Below, in pieces: positions 8,636 through 19,905 of a stretch of DNA of 64,000 nt. How positions within the stretch are numbered: the stretch's first letter is position 1; every line of letters starts with the position of its first letter. The translations under genes were made by a program, and so were the position numbers. The notes below the pieces were generated by a model. It was not told the origin of the DNA and did no database searches. It saw only the letters and a program-made list of their open reading frames with translations. The stretch covers positions 186,001-250,000 of the forward strand of contig CM065884.1 of the NCBI GenBank assembly GCA_033439255.1. Reading direction: 5' to 3'. The stretch is from Hericium rajendrae (lineage: Eukaryota > Basidiomycota > Agaricomycetes > Russulales > Hericiaceae).

Positions 8636-10373
8636 GTACACTCGTTGGCTTAGCACAGATCTCCATCCCCTCCTGTTCTATCTCCAAAGCATCGGGCCCA
8701 GCCACAGTCATACTTTACACTTCCTTCCTTCCTTACCTGTCCGAGCGTGACGTTATTTTCCGAAGTATGCGACGTCAAGAGCGAGCAGCACCCTGCTACA
8801 CTGATAGATTGGCATACCGTTACTAAATTGCACATAGAATACATAGTTAACATCATATTCTAATCGGCATGCACTACAGCATAATAATTCATGATCAAAT
8901 TCCTGCCACTCCACATAAAACCAGGCTACGGCCGGAGGGTCGTGGAATTCCTGGTCTCGAAGAGCCAGGTTTAGGTCTGTTTAGTTTAACGCTCAGGATT
9001 GCGTCACATTGAGCAACGTCATGCTTTGTCACGCCACTGCAAACATGCCCCGCCCATTTTTTCCTGCTCCCCCTGTAGATCATCAACGTTTCAACAGTAC
9101 TATATCTGTGAACAATTTTCCTTAGCATCATGCCTAGACATCACTGACACGCACTTATACAGAGAGTAACCTCATCACTGTAAATGTCGAAATGTATGCA
9201 CTGTTTTCCCAGCCCTGAGCATAATCGGCGTTTTCGCCTTTGAACGCGCGGCCCATTCACGGTCAACTGCTAGACAGTTGCTAGACGCACGTCGATTTCC
9301 CGACCATCATATGTCGAATTCTTAAATCCCTACGTTTCCATGAATTGCACAACAGTCGGACAGACGAGGGAGACGAGGGCAACGAAGCACTGGAGCGTCC
9401 GCCCCGGTGCCACGCGACGAGCTCGGACATCGTGACGTGCACAGTGGTATCTTGTTCGATAGGTTCGAGAGCGCCATCGCCGCATTCGGACAATCTCTAG
9501 CCGTCAGCGTAGCGAAACAAGAGACAAGGCGGCAAGCTCACCACTATCGTCGCGCTTCACGACCACGGAGAAGTTCACCGCGCCCACCTCCATGACAATC
9601 TCCCCCATCAGCCTCAGCATCTGCTGGTATGTCTTCTGCGCCCCAACGGGCTACGGGCGCAAGGACAAGGCGTAGCTCAGTCGAACCTGTACCCGCCCGT
9701 GCCGCCCGGTTCACATCGAGGAACGACACGCCTGCCGGCGTGTGGAAGTACGAGCCCATCGACGACATGATCGCGTACAGCAGCGCGTGGTTCGACGCTG
9801 CGACCTTGAGCACGTTGCGAGTACCGATGATGGTCAGCCAGATGCATAGAGTGCGTGGGGTCCAGCATGCATCGACGCTGACCAGCTTTGTGATGAGCAC
9901 GATGGCCGCTGTCCGAGGCTGCGAGTGGAGTCAAAGAGTGGATGCTCGACCAAGACGCGTGGATACTTACCGACAGCGCAACGCAGTCGGTGGACTCCTC
10001 CATGTGGGCCATCAAGCCAACCCCATCATATGAGCCTCGCACCGAGTTTACGACCATATCATGCGGCATCACCCTCCTCTCCTGCCCACGACCACGGCCC
10101 ACTCTTGTACACCGTGTTCGCACGACCGCCTACTTTCTTTGCTTGAAGGTCGACTGAATTTATAGCACCATGGTGAGTAACATAGCTTATTCAAGTATAT
10201 CACTTGCTGGATCCTCACCATCTGTTTCGACATATACGTGCTCGTTTGGTCGCGTTATGTCGCGTTATGGATACATCCTCAACAAGGAAGCGCGCGTCTA
10301 AATGAACGTCTCCAACACCCACCATCGTCCATTCACGCACGCTACATCACATCATACTATCTTCCTCAACAAC
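8636..10373. other. Unresolved region, possibly degenerate coding DNA
   Basis: 9540-10120 is GC-rich with overlapping open frames on both strands (e.g. 9544-9900 -, with a hydrophobic start LVSVDACWTPRTLCIWLTII), but no frame gives a recognisable protein and stops recur. It could be an eroded membrane-protein gene on -. Nothing is assigned. Confidence 0.3.
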
Positions 10374-10813
10374 ATGCCTCGTTTCCTTCACACTGTAAAC
10401 TCCGCTTTCGCGGTCTTAAAGACGAAAGTCTACGCCATTTTCAGCCGTCGCAGCGCAGATAGTGTAGAGCAGTCTGGGTGAGTACTTGTTCAGTTAATTC
10501 CGCTGTCGCTTCCCTAATGGCAAGACTTCACGCCCTTTCCAGCCATCTCAACATAAACGATGCAGAGCAGACTACGTGAGTACCCTCTCGTCAGAACTGC
10601 TAATATGTTTTTACCTTTGCTGGCGTGACGTCCAGTCGCGCGACCAGACAGGCGACGGACACTTCGACTGTCCAACATGAAGAATATGAGCCTTCGCTCC
10701 GTACGCTAGTCGACTGGCATTCCGAAACAACGACCATCGTACCCACCTTAACGCAATACAACATCGAGACAATCTATGAGCATGATCGCTTCGAAGAGGA
10801 AGGCGACGAATAA
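10374..10813 (+). CDS. Small hypothetical protein, three exons, 104 aa
   Basis: Exons at 10374-10477, 10543-10575 and 10636-10813 join in frame (phases 2 and 2) with GTGAGT donors and CCAG acceptors. The product begins MPRFLHTVNSAFAVLKTKVY and ends YEHDRFEEEGDE. The first exon forms a short amphipathic helix with several Lys/Arg, and the rest is polar. The middle exon is only 33 nt. No known domain. The consistent splicing makes this more likely a gene than a chance frame, but expression is unproven. Confidence 0.5.
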
Positions 10814-11637
10814 TGGGAAAAGCACTTGAGGGACCAATATAACCGGGAAAAGTTGAAGTTAAGGAAGTCTGGCGGCGAGTAGAATACACAGCACCATCAT
10901 TTCTTGTCTACTAGTACAAAATTATACCTTGTTTTGTGCTACATCAAATACTTCCTCATATACCGACTGGACTCTGTAATTCTAATTCGATACATCCAAC
11001 GTCCGCGATCCTTGCAACGGAACAACTCGTCATCCAGATTGAGACAATAAGCTCTGGACTTCGTGGCATTAGATCGATCATATCAAAAGCGAAACCCCAA
11101 CGTCATCGAAACCCCAACCCGAGACTAAGAAATGCCCGGAGGACGATTAGGTGACGTGTGACGCAAACGGACTGGTGACCTGGTGACGAATCTTGACGAG
11201 TCCGAACGAGTCGTGTTCCACGCATGATCCAACGCAGCGACCGACGGCTGGCCCGAAATCCCACCTTGTCACCCTGCAAAGTCCCAGGGCAGACATGCTC
11301 AAGAATTCAGTGAGTTCCATCGCATCCTGTAGGACTCCGACGCCGTTTTGACTGGATGGGATCTTCCCTGTTTTCTAGGGATGGAGTTTCTCGAATCTTT
11401 TCGCAGAGTTGAATCCCGCCTCCGTGGCGGCAGACCTTCGAGGTGCGGATACGATGTATGTGATAGGCTGCGTGTCTCCTGCGATACACAGCTGAAGGAT
11501 ACGTCCAGCTTGCGTAATTACTTCGCCTTCTGTATTACAATCACTGGGCACGCAGCAGCCGGCCGTCGTGCTCAAATCGCCCCAGCTGCATCGCAGATCT
11601 GTTCGTCATTTTAAACACACCTTCAACTTGTTCGGGC
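10814..11637. other. Intergenic, nothing recognised
   Basis: Short open frames at 11348-11614 (+) and 11375-11575 (-) have no family resemblance or splice support. It may include upstream exons of the fragment that follows. Confidence 0.3.
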
Positions 11638-11938
11638 AGATCCCCTCCATGTAAAGAGGCGTCACTATCTGGTGAGTACGGGTCGATTCCCCGGGTGCTA
11701 ATCATTCACCACCAATGCAGGTGTTTCGAGCTCTATTTGGTGGGGATAAGGGAAGGAAGCGTAGGTTTCGTTGGCAGGAGGTCGTCGCTGTAAGTCACCT
11801 CACCGCAGGAACATGAACTCAGATTGACATGCTCTAGGCCCTAAAAAGCATCGGCTTTACGCATGAGTTGGGCGACGGTTTTCAAGAGACCTTCACGCCG
11901 CCCGCTGGGTCATGGGGCGACGAATTTCATTGCATCAG
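11638..11938 (+). pseudogene. Fragment resembling an Agaricomycete HicA-like C-terminal domain
   Basis: Three exon-like pieces join in phase: VKRRHYLV (near 11650), FRALFGGDKGRKRRFRWQEV VA (11720-11790) and ALKSIGFTHELGDGFQETFT (from 11837), ending SWGDEFHCIR before a GTGAGC. The pattern, with KRR...VFRALF, a basic W-containing helix, a GF turn and an FTPP strand, resembles a domain I recall in many uncharacterised Agaricomycete proteins and likened to HicA-type RNA-binding folds. The usual HxPHP and YGW end was not found, so it looks truncated. No toxin activity is implied by the sequence. Identification is by memory of the pattern only. Confidence 0.3.
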
Positions 11939-13255
11939 GTGAGCCATAGCATCGTTCTTATATACATCGGCTCTGTCTGAGGGCAATCAGGTCGGAATGT
12001 CCGTACGTATATGATCTTACAGTAAGTGACTTCCCTTTCAACATATACGACTGAATGGCGAAGACCTCCACTGATACGGAGCCAGGCGTGTTCACAGCGG
12101 GCAAGATCAGCGATGAACCGCGCTTCGACATCGTGCAGCATACGTGTCTTGGCACGGGAGCCTACGTTGGGATGTACACGTACGTCGCATTGACAGCATT
12201 GGACACACATCGGCCCACCCTCAAGCCTTGACACGGGCGCAGCGCCGATGAAACATGGGAAGACAACCCTGGGTATTACATGGTATGTCCTCTCCTGAAG
12301 CCCCACGCCACAATCCACATCCACTACCCACACAGTTTAATGCCGACGGCGGCCCCGCGTCTGGTGGAGAGGGCATCAGACGATCATGGCGTGACTTCGA
12401 GCACGCGCAGCACTATTTCGAGGGTATCGCGCGGCAGATCTGGCCACACGACTCCGTCGACTGGCTCTCGCATGACTCGCAGCGCGAGCAGGGAAGTGGT
12501 CCGCCAGGCACGCGGCCATGGATGCAAGCTATCTCAGGCAGATGTGCCTGCGCGGGGAGAGCGTGCACCCGAATGCGGCCGTTGCGCAGATGTGATCCGA
12601 GCGCAAAGGCCAGAAGCGGGCGGTCACTCACTTCGGCGTTGCGGCAGGGTAGGATTCTGCGGAGGCGCGAATAAATCTGGGCAACTACCACGATGGTGGG
12701 TGTTGTTTGGTTTCGACGTCTGTGAGGGCCGCGCTGATGTGTTGCTGGCAGATCGCATGGCTTTCTAAACTCAAGCTGCAGGTTGTGTTGCAGGGCCGTC
12801 GCGCAGCAATCGTTACGACATCGCTGTCTCGTCCAAGCCCGTCCTTCCACGCTGGGCGACCTCTCGAATCGTCTCTGGGCCGCAGCGCATGAAGACTCCT
12901 GCACGTTCCATCACGCTATGTTTTCGCAAGTTCACCGCGGAACGCGGCATATGGAATGGCGACTTGCTGTGCGACGGCGAGTTGTGCTGGGAGGCCGGCA
13001 CTATTGCAGGCAAGCAGAATGCAATGCTCCTGTGCGGTACAGGTGATGGCAGTCTCATGGCGTTCCCAGACAATGGTGTTTGACCGCCACTTCACGTCCT
13101 TCTCACCGTCGAACGATACGGCGCGACTGGTGCGGAAATAGTGGACGTACACCGCCGTGCAGAACAACATCGACACGCCGATGAAGGGTCAGTGTTCTGT
13201 ATGCAGGTGAGCTTCGAATCGCCCCGAATCGCTTGAGCTAAGAATGAGAACGACT
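11939..13255 (+). other. Coding-like but unresolved stretch
   Basis: Several pieces look protein-coding on +: FTAGKISDEPRFDIVQHTCL followed by GTGAYVGMYTYVALTALDTH (about 12085-12230), FEHAQHYFEGIARQIWPHDS (about 12390-12460) and FRKFTAERGIWNGDLLCDGE (about 12925-12985). Stops and frame changes separate them and I could not build one consistent model or recognise a family. Most likely a decayed gene, or a gene with introns I failed to place. Confidence 0.25.
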
Positions 13256-13354
13256 TAGCAGTCGGACTTACGCACAGACGACAACCTCCTGTCGGGGGGG
13301 CTCCGGCACATTTCCGTTCGATTCGCCACGTCTCTACTGTAGCATGAATCGGAC

Positions 13355-13540
13355 TGCAACTGTCCACAGTCAGTATCCAATGCGATGGTCCATAGGCGAC
13401 TGTTGATGTCCACAGTGAAAGGCAACTGCCATTGTCCACAGCGAAAGGCGAGTGGCACCACAATGGCATACTGGATCATCGCTGTGGACTGAGTACAGTG
13501 GATAATGGACAGTGGACAGTTGAAGTCCTTCCCATACTTA
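13355..13540. repeat. Imperfect inverted repeat built from CTGTCCAC units
   Basis: The left arm contains CAACTGTCCACAGTCAG and GCGATGGTCC, and the right arm contains the near-complement ATCATCGCTGTGGACTGAG with ACAGTGGACAGTTGAAG. GTCCACAG recurs about three times between them, and an inner pair GCCATTGT/ACAATGGC sits at the centre. It could fold into a long hairpin, as in a MITE or an internally repeated satellite. No clear target-site duplication was seen. Confidence 0.4.
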
Positions 13541-14744
13541 CCTGTACGAAAGATTTTAGGAAAATTTGCAGTTGTTGTCCGATTTTTTTGGAGGAAAGAT
13601 TCACAGAAAAAAAGAAATGAACCATGTCTTTCTCGGGCATTCTTTGCGATGAAAGGTTTTGATTGTCGCTGATTGTGTGATGTTGAAAAGATTTTCAAGA
13701 TATCAGACTTATGTTCGAAGTCATCTTGCCATCTTCCGGCCCTAAAGAATTGTTACCTAACTAGAATGTTCAGCAGGTATAGATCCTCAGAAGAATGAAA
13801 ATGATCAGAGGGATCTTTCCGCAATCTTTCCTGCCAATTGATGTGAAATATTTACGTCAGATTGATTTCGGGTATAGTTAAGACCAGATGTTAGATCTAA
13901 GGAGACGAAAGATACACAAAAGACGTCATGTCTTGCGAAGAACTGTCGGAGAAAAATATCAGTAGTTTATCCGAAATTACCCGATGCAGAAGATTCGACA
14001 AAGATTTCGGCGAAGATTCGTGATCTTTTGCTGCAGAACAATCACACACGATTTTGAGAAATATCTAGCCTTTTTCACCACTATTTTGCTAGGTGACATC
14101 CTCCGCTGATATAACATCTTATGTAAGATCTTTCTCCAATCTTTCGCTAGGGAAATTTGGGCAATGCCCCCAGTGAGGGCCGGTGGCGAATTGGTTTGAC
14201 GTGTGACAGTCGGTCCGATTTTGGGGTTTGGGTAACTGTAGTGCTCAATAGTACATTTGACGGAGGATTGACCACAATATCTACATTTCTAGCTTTCACT
14301 GGTTCCGTTGACCCTTTCAATCATACAAATTGGCATCTCAGAGGTGTGCTTTTGGCCTGGTGAAATACACCTTCCGGCGAAAATTTCCGTCTGTCGCGGT
14401 CACATGCCGGGGCTGGCGAATGAAAATATTCGCCAGGCCGGTCACAGTCACAAGGGGGTGGCGAACCGTTCGAAATGGTACAGTATATGGATGTGGGATG
14501 TACATGGTATGCAGGACACAATGGCACGTAGACCATATAGTGATTTAAAAGCGCTCGACAGAGCAGAATGAGATATACAAAAAAAAAACAGCACGGGTGA
14601 GGATGAGGATGTCATAAATGGATAGTAATGGATGACGGTGCTGAAAAAATGATACGAAGATGGATATAGCAAAACGAATGCGGCAAGGGTAATCTTGACA
14701 TCGATCTCTTCCAGCTCTGCTATGCAACAGCTCTTTCCCTCCTA
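13541..14744. other. AT-rich gene-poor stretch
   Basis: Markedly AT-richer than the flanks, with repeated GAAAGATT/AATCTTTC words around 13545, 13760-13830 and 14130. No convincing open frame. It may be a decayed transposon or a spacer. The last part is the 3' flank of the HMG-box gene. Confidence 0.35.
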
Positions 14745-15634
14745 TTAGACGCTAGGGTTCTCCGCAGCGCCCAGGAAGCCGTGAGGCTCTTCGTAGTAAG
14801 CCATCCCCGTAGGGGGGTTAACCCAGTCGTTCTCGGCGAACAGTTGTTCGATGCCATCGAGCTCAGCCGGCATCGGGAAGACAACGTCGGGCTAGGAAAA
14901 GAATGAGAAGAGAACACAGACCGATAATAAAGAAGGCGCACAGCAGTTTCGAGGGCAGCACTTGGCTGCCACCAGAATCCTGGCAAGGTGGGCTGCTGTG
15001 GAGCAGGCCACCAGTCAGGCGGTGGCATGAACGATGTCGGCATCAGCGCGGGCTCATTCTGGAAAGCAGGCTGCCACTGTGAGGGGCCTGCATCTGCGTT
15101 GCTTGGCATATGGGAGACGGTATCGACGTCCGCATCAGGGAGAGAAGCCACTGCATGTTGTCTCCTCTGTGGAACTGTGTACGGCGCCGAACCGTGCGCC
15201 CGCTTCGTCGTCAACCGATCTTCCTCCTGCAGGGCCTTCTCCGCCTGCTTCTTCAACTTCGCCGCTTCCTTCTCTGCTTCCTTCTCCGCCTTGGACTGCG
15301 GGGAATAGCGGTAGTGCGGCCAACGCAGCTTGTGGGCCGCCTTCTCACGTGCTGCTGCCTCCACATACGGTCGTTGCGTCTCTTCGTTGAGGCTATGCCA
15401 GTTATTGCCGATTATCTGTGATAGCACAGCCTGAGTCTGGACTTCCTGGGTCTGCGTGTTCCCCTGGTCTCGGAGGGCTTTGCGCATCGCGGTCACGTGA
15501 TTACGATAAACGATGAATTTGTTGCGTGGACGCGGAATTTTCTTGAGATATGTGACGTCGGCAAGAGGGTTCACGACCCAAGCGGGAAATGGAATGGGAA
15601 CAGTGAGGGTGATAGAGGTATTGGATGTGTTCAT
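14745..15634 (-). CDS. HMG-box DNA-binding protein (MATA-HMG/STE11-like box)
   Basis: Exon 1 (14942-15634) starts MNTSNTSITLTVPIPFPAWV. Exon 2 (14745-14891) reads PDVVFPMPAELDGIEQLFAE and ends GFLGAAENPSV with TAA. The 50-bp intron is phase 0. Residues about 34-105 form one HMG box: IPRPRNKFIVYRNHV, a linker, LSQIIGNNWHSLNEETQRPY, then AAREKAAHKLRWPHYRYSP. The RPRN start, IIGNNW core and PHYRYSP end are typical of fungal MATA-HMG transcription factors, which bend DNA through minor-groove contacts. A Lys/Glu helix with KEAEKEAAKLKKQAEK follows, then a Pro/Trp-rich tail. An upstream in-frame ATG would add a hydrophobic stretch and is probably 5'UTR. Whether it belongs to the mating-type locus cannot be told: no homeodomain or pheromone genes are near. 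Confidence 0.8.
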
Positions 15635-17330
15635 TTTGGAAGGCAAGGCAAGGCGAGGATAAGACAGGCGGGAGCCGCAGACTAAGAGATGGTCAATGGA
15701 TGTCAATGCGAGGAGTGCGGAACGATGCGAGAGAGTATTGTTATAAAGGATGGCAAGTGCGGCAAACAAATATAAAGCGATGCTGCCGTATTGTCTACTC
15801 CACGTTCCGGGGTATGGGACATGTGGATTGGCCAAAGCGTTAGACGCGTCAAGTCCACATTACACAAGCCATAAAGCTGGGCCATTGTCTTCGCTAGTAC
15901 GCCCGCTAAGCCGCCGATATGACAAAGACAGAATAGATACTGGAAGTCGAGCACAACGGAGCGTAAATCGACACAGAAACAACCAGATGTTACTGCTGAT
16001 TACGCTCGGATGGAGTTCAAAGATTCGTGCCGTGAAGCTCAAAGACTGACATAAGCCATCGTTCTAGGCACGTCATATAGTCCGTGGCACAGGGCGCATG
16101 GAATTATCGCGAGAAACGCAATGGAAATATAGATTCAGAAACGAATACCGGCCATGCGGAACCAAAAATTTCGCAGGCAAGGAGGCACAAACACAGACTC
16201 ACAGTGCGTGCATAGTCTGCGCCCAACTGAATCACTAAGGCATAACAAGGCAAGCTAATGCCGAAGGTAGTTCCATGACGATAGGGATGGGTGCGGCCCG
16301 GCAAGTCGCCTTGAAGCCACATCTTCTGCGGCTGCAAAAATGAAAGGCGTGGAAGGAAGGCATCTGCTATTCGTCAGGGGACCGAATTGCAGACAGAAAA
16401 GGAAATGAGGACGTGCATGGGCACGTTAGGGCAATCGGCACGCATTGCCCAACGCCGATGCGGAGAGGCCGCATGCGACACCCTTGATCAGCGACGGGTA
16501 GGCGATGCAAGTATCAGTCTGTATAGCTTGAGCTGATAGCTTGAGGAACCTGACGATGCAGAATCAGATAATAATATTCCAACCTCAATATTTCATGAGA
16601 CAAACTGTATGGAGGTTTGAGGCCAAGGTAAGGACGCTGTTCTGAATGATCTAGTAGGGTAACGGTGCAGGTAGGCTCATAATCCTTTAAGCCTATCAGG
16701 GAAAACATATCGGATGAGCACGGGGAGTTTGTGACGAATCCGCTACGTACCAATCTGCTTCTCTCAAGGATCTGAACGCGCTGGGTAGGGCATCAGATCT
16801 ACGCAATGGTACTACTGCATTAGAGCGCTGGCAGCACTCGTGGAGTGACAGTTCCATAGGATCGGAAAGCATGGAGTATGACCAGGGGAAACACACAGAG
16901 AACACAGAACGATTGCATCGTAGCCATCGTTGACGACGTGAACGGCCCATTCGACGAAGAAATGCAGGGCGTGACACCTAGTCTAAGGTTAGGGTCTTTC
17001 TGCAAGCCCGACGATCAGAGACCTAGGTTTTTATCATCGACTGAACATCTGTATAACATGAATGGATCGAAGGTATGAATTCTGTGTCTTGTTCTAACAT
17101 ATCATACATAAGTAGTAGGTTGCCTCTATCAGTGCTGATGCAAGCCTGATTCGTTACTTATGCCTTGATTTTCGAAATCCATCAGTGCGACCCCCAGTGA
17201 ATTCCACATCAAATTCATACTCTAACCGCAGAAATGTACTGACTCTGTACCACTCACGTTCCAACGAATGGACGCTGCAGTGGAGTCAGTCTGAAGGCGC
17301 GAAGAGAGCATGCGCAAGACACGGACCAGT
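15635..17330. other. Intergenic, no gene recognised
   Basis: Contains the HMG gene promoter at the left. Open frames up to about 100 codons (e.g. 15750-16049 +, 16696-16977 -) lack family resemblance or splice support. A short sequence near 16905-16995 resembles one at 19190-19290 (listed separately). Confidence 0.35.
16905..16995 (+). repeat. Diverged dispersed repeat, copy 1
   Basis: On + the translation NDCIVAIVDDV and then TPSLRLGSF resembles NDLVVAVVDEL and TPNLRLGLP at 19190-19290. At the DNA level GACACCTA.T.TAAGGTTAGGG is shared. Probably remnants of one mobile or duplicated sequence. Confidence 0.35.
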
Positions 17331-18955
17331 TCAAAAATTCCTGGCCCGCAAAGCGTATGTCTTCCTCTGCTGTGCTCTCCACACCTTATGCGTGACTGAA
17401 GAATTGTCCTCAACATCTGCATCATCCTCCGGGTAGGTCGCATTATCTTTGCGGCGCAAAGCAGCCCTTTTCGCTACGCATGCGTTCGTCTTTGTCTGTA
17501 GCCGCACAGATGCCGAAAATTCTGCAGTATGAAGGTCGGACCCAAAATCGGACAGGCCATGCTTCATGCTGGGCACAGCAATATCGGAAGCCCTCAGCAA
17601 CCTCGCCGGCAGCAGCGATTCCTGAACGCCCGCTCCCCGCCGCACCCGGACCATGCGCTCCATTACCCTATATTCTGTCGTCCGCGCATGCCACCGCTGC
17701 ACATGCGACGCCACCTCAGTAATGACCATCGCCTCGCCAAAGCCCTCATGCAGTCCCCCAAACTGCCTGTGCATATACGCATACCGCAGGCGCTCGTACA
17801 AGTTCACCACGAGCGGGCGCACCGGCGCAAAGTACGGCGCACCGACGTCGAGCACACCCTCCTCGAACGCGCCGCGGTCGCACAGCACGTGTTTCCGCCG
17901 CGCGCTCATCGCAAAGCCCTCGCGCGCCGGCGGCGCGATTGTCCAGTCGATCTCGCGCTGCAGCGCGCGGGCCTCGGCGGCCGCGGCCGCGCTGAGCCCC
18001 GCGGTGCTGAAGGAGCGCGCAGTCCCGGGCCCGGCGCGCGTTGCGCAGATCCAGCAGAAGACCCAGAAGAGCGACTCGAGATCGTGGACCGCGGCGTGGG
18101 GATGTGCTGGGCTGCGTCACGGCGGGGGCGGCGCCATTGCGTGCGGTGTTGAGGGAGGGCAGTTTTGGTGCGGAAATAGTGATCACCGGCAAGCATCTCA
18201 AGGCTCATAAATGCGGGAGTGGCCTGGCGCGATTGTTCGGTCCTGACCAAACCGTGGAGAGATGAAGTCGAACTCACAAACTGGTTTGTACTGCAAAGGA
18301 TCTTTCGGTCCTGGATGCAGACTGCGTCGTCTAAGTCGACAATGAAGGACCGATTTCCTGGCCTCATATCTCTGGCCAATAGGATTTTGGTGGGGTTGAT
18401 ATCGCGGTGAAGCAGTCCGTTGTTGTATAGTTGTTTGTGACCTGCGAAGAGAGTGGGTACGGGTCGCTATGAATCGAGACCATAGTGCGTACTTTCCATG
18501 GCATCTTGGAAGGCCCCGAGCAATTCGACCAGATTGCAGAACTGGGTGAGAGGATAGACGACATTGGGGTTGACGAAGCTGAATTTTGAGTGCATGATGT
18601 TGAGACACTCCCCCTGAGCATCGGGGAGCTGAGATGCCCTGCGATGGAGAGCCAGAACGCGCGTCAGAAGCAGAAGCGTGTCTGCTATTTCATCATTTGC
18701 TAAAGTTTGATGCAAGATTCAGGGAACCAAAAGTCCACAATTTGATTTACCATTGTTCGTCTGTATGCACAAAGCCGGGCTATTATTTATCGCGACCACG
18801 AGGCTGACGCAAGTTCCCGACCCGCAGCACAGAGTGAAGATGGAGTATACTGCAGTAAGCAAAGTTGAGGACGACAGGACACTATGAAGGAGCAGACGTG
18901 CCTACCTTGGCCGTGGATGACAAGGTGGGCATAGTATGGCAAAATGAAGAGGAAA
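17331..18955 (-). pseudogene. FunK1-type kinase locus, 5'-truncated and degenerate
   Basis: On - the pieces follow the order of FunK1 kinases (Pkinase_fungal): FCNLVELLGAFQDAMES (near 18530), LYNNGLLHRDINPTKILL (near 18400), FIVDLDDAV (near 18330), TPAFMSLEMLAGDHYF (near 18200), HAAVHDLESLFWVFCWICAT (near 18080), then RLRYAYMHRQFGGLHEGF (near 17780). In the catalytic loop the invariant Asn five residues after HRD is Lys, which should block Mg-ATP chemistry. The conserved N-terminal FunK1 half seen at 28-31, 40-43 and 63-64 kb is missing. Between YFRTKT and HAAVHDL the reading frame must change and a TGA intervenes, so an indel is likely. The C-terminal frame stays open to 17331. Called a pseudogene; an unusual splice is possible. 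Confidence 0.65.
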
Positions 18956-19383
18956 ATGAGTATAAGTTTGCCTCGTACTAGAACCGCTTGAAAGGTATCA
19001 GAAAGAAGTGGCTTCTTGAAAACGCTCTGGGCCGCAAATTATACTAGATAGCATGCGCTGCAGCTATACAGACTCGGACGACTGCAGGGTATCAAGGGAG
19101 CATTCCACACGAACTTCTGCAATTGATCATGCGATTCAAATGCGTAGTAGGAGACATAGACAATGACTAGCTGAAGAAAGAATGCTGATGACGCAGAATG
19201 ACCTCGTCGTCGCCGTCGTTGATGAGCTTGAAGTCAACTACCCGAAGTTCCACAAAGGGAACGAGAGCATGACACCTAATTTAAGGTTAGGGCTGCCTTG
19301 CCTTTCTCGTCAGGCAGGTTGTCCGGTCTTTGTGCTCCTCCTCTACGAACTTGCAACCAGCCTTTTCATCAGCACCCGCCCGA
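18956..19383. other. Intergenic
   Basis: Upstream flank of the 173-aa gene. Holds the second copy of the diverged repeat and nothing else recognised. Confidence 0.4.
19190..19290 (+). repeat. Diverged dispersed repeat, copy 2
   Basis: Partner of 16905-16995. The best-preserved part is TGACACCTAATTTAAGGTTA. It lies just upstream of the 173-aa gene. Confidence 0.35.
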
Positions 19384-19905
19384 ATGATGTCAATGGCGCT
19401 CACTCTTGAACCTCAGGCGCTGTACATCTGTCTTACGCAGCTGCTCGTTCCAGGCTTTCACTGGGGCTTGTACTTCACGGACGAGGGCGGCGTCGCCACG
19501 CGCCACGAATGGGCGGAAGTCAAGGGCGCGCGCGATCGCGCGTCCCCCGTTGAGGCGTACGGCGTCACACTCATCGACCCGGTCACCGAAAGCGACCAGG
19601 AGAACCGGTTCAACCTCGCTTTCGTCAAGGTGCGCGGGTATACGCCAAATTCGCTCGACGTCCGCGCGATGTTTGCAGGCCTGGAAGCTTCGGGCGGGTC
19701 TAGCAGCTGGCGGGCGAATCGGAAGAATGGGTTGAGTTGCAGGATCTGGCTCGTGCGTGCGCTGGCGCTCTTGCAGAGGGAGGGTGCAATCGTGCGCGAG
19801 AGATCCGTCGCGGAGATCGAGGAGATGGTCAAGAAGATTGGGACGGAGGCCGAGCGGCGACTTGGGGAGGGGGGAGATGTTGTCACCCTGATCACGGAGG
19901 TTTAG
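19384..19905 (+). CDS. Conserved hypothetical protein, 173 aa
   Basis: Single exon. Three in-frame ATGs (19384, 19387, 19393) precede ALTLEPQALYICLTQLLVPG, and the frame ends TLITEV with TAG. A pattern of hydrophobic strand, FHWGLYFTDEGG, RHEWAEV, then YGVTLIDPV and FNLAFVKVRGYTP resembles a family I recall in many Agaricomycete genomes with no assigned function. The C-terminal third is helical and charged (SVAEIEEMVKKIGTEAERRL). No signal peptide or membrane segment. It has clear coding composition against its flanks. The exact start among the three ATGs is unsettled. Confidence 0.7.
   Translation: MMSMALTLEPQALYICLTQLLVPGFHWGLYFTDEGGVATRHEWAEVKGARDRASPVEAYGVTLIDPVTESDQENRFNLAFVKVRGYTPNSLDVRAMFAGLEASGGSSSWRANRKNGLSCRIWLVRALALLQREGAIVRERSVAEIEEMVKKIGTEAERRLGEGGDVVTLITEV

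Noticed and set aside
9544-10123. Membrane-protein gene on -
   Set aside because: Only one hydrophobic segment reads well; no continuous model with splice sites could be built.
11638-11938. Toxin-antitoxin system suggested by the HicA-like pattern
   Set aside because: No antitoxin partner, the fragment is truncated, and related fungal domains have no shown toxin role.
14720-15835. HMG gene starting at the upstream ATG 15835
   Set aside because: The extension adds a hydrophobic, unconserved stretch, and ATG 15634 gives a normal N-terminus close to the HMG box.
17331-18210. Several overlapping + strand frames of 80-207 codons
   Set aside because: GC-rich antisense shadows of the FunK1 relic; no domain and no splice context.
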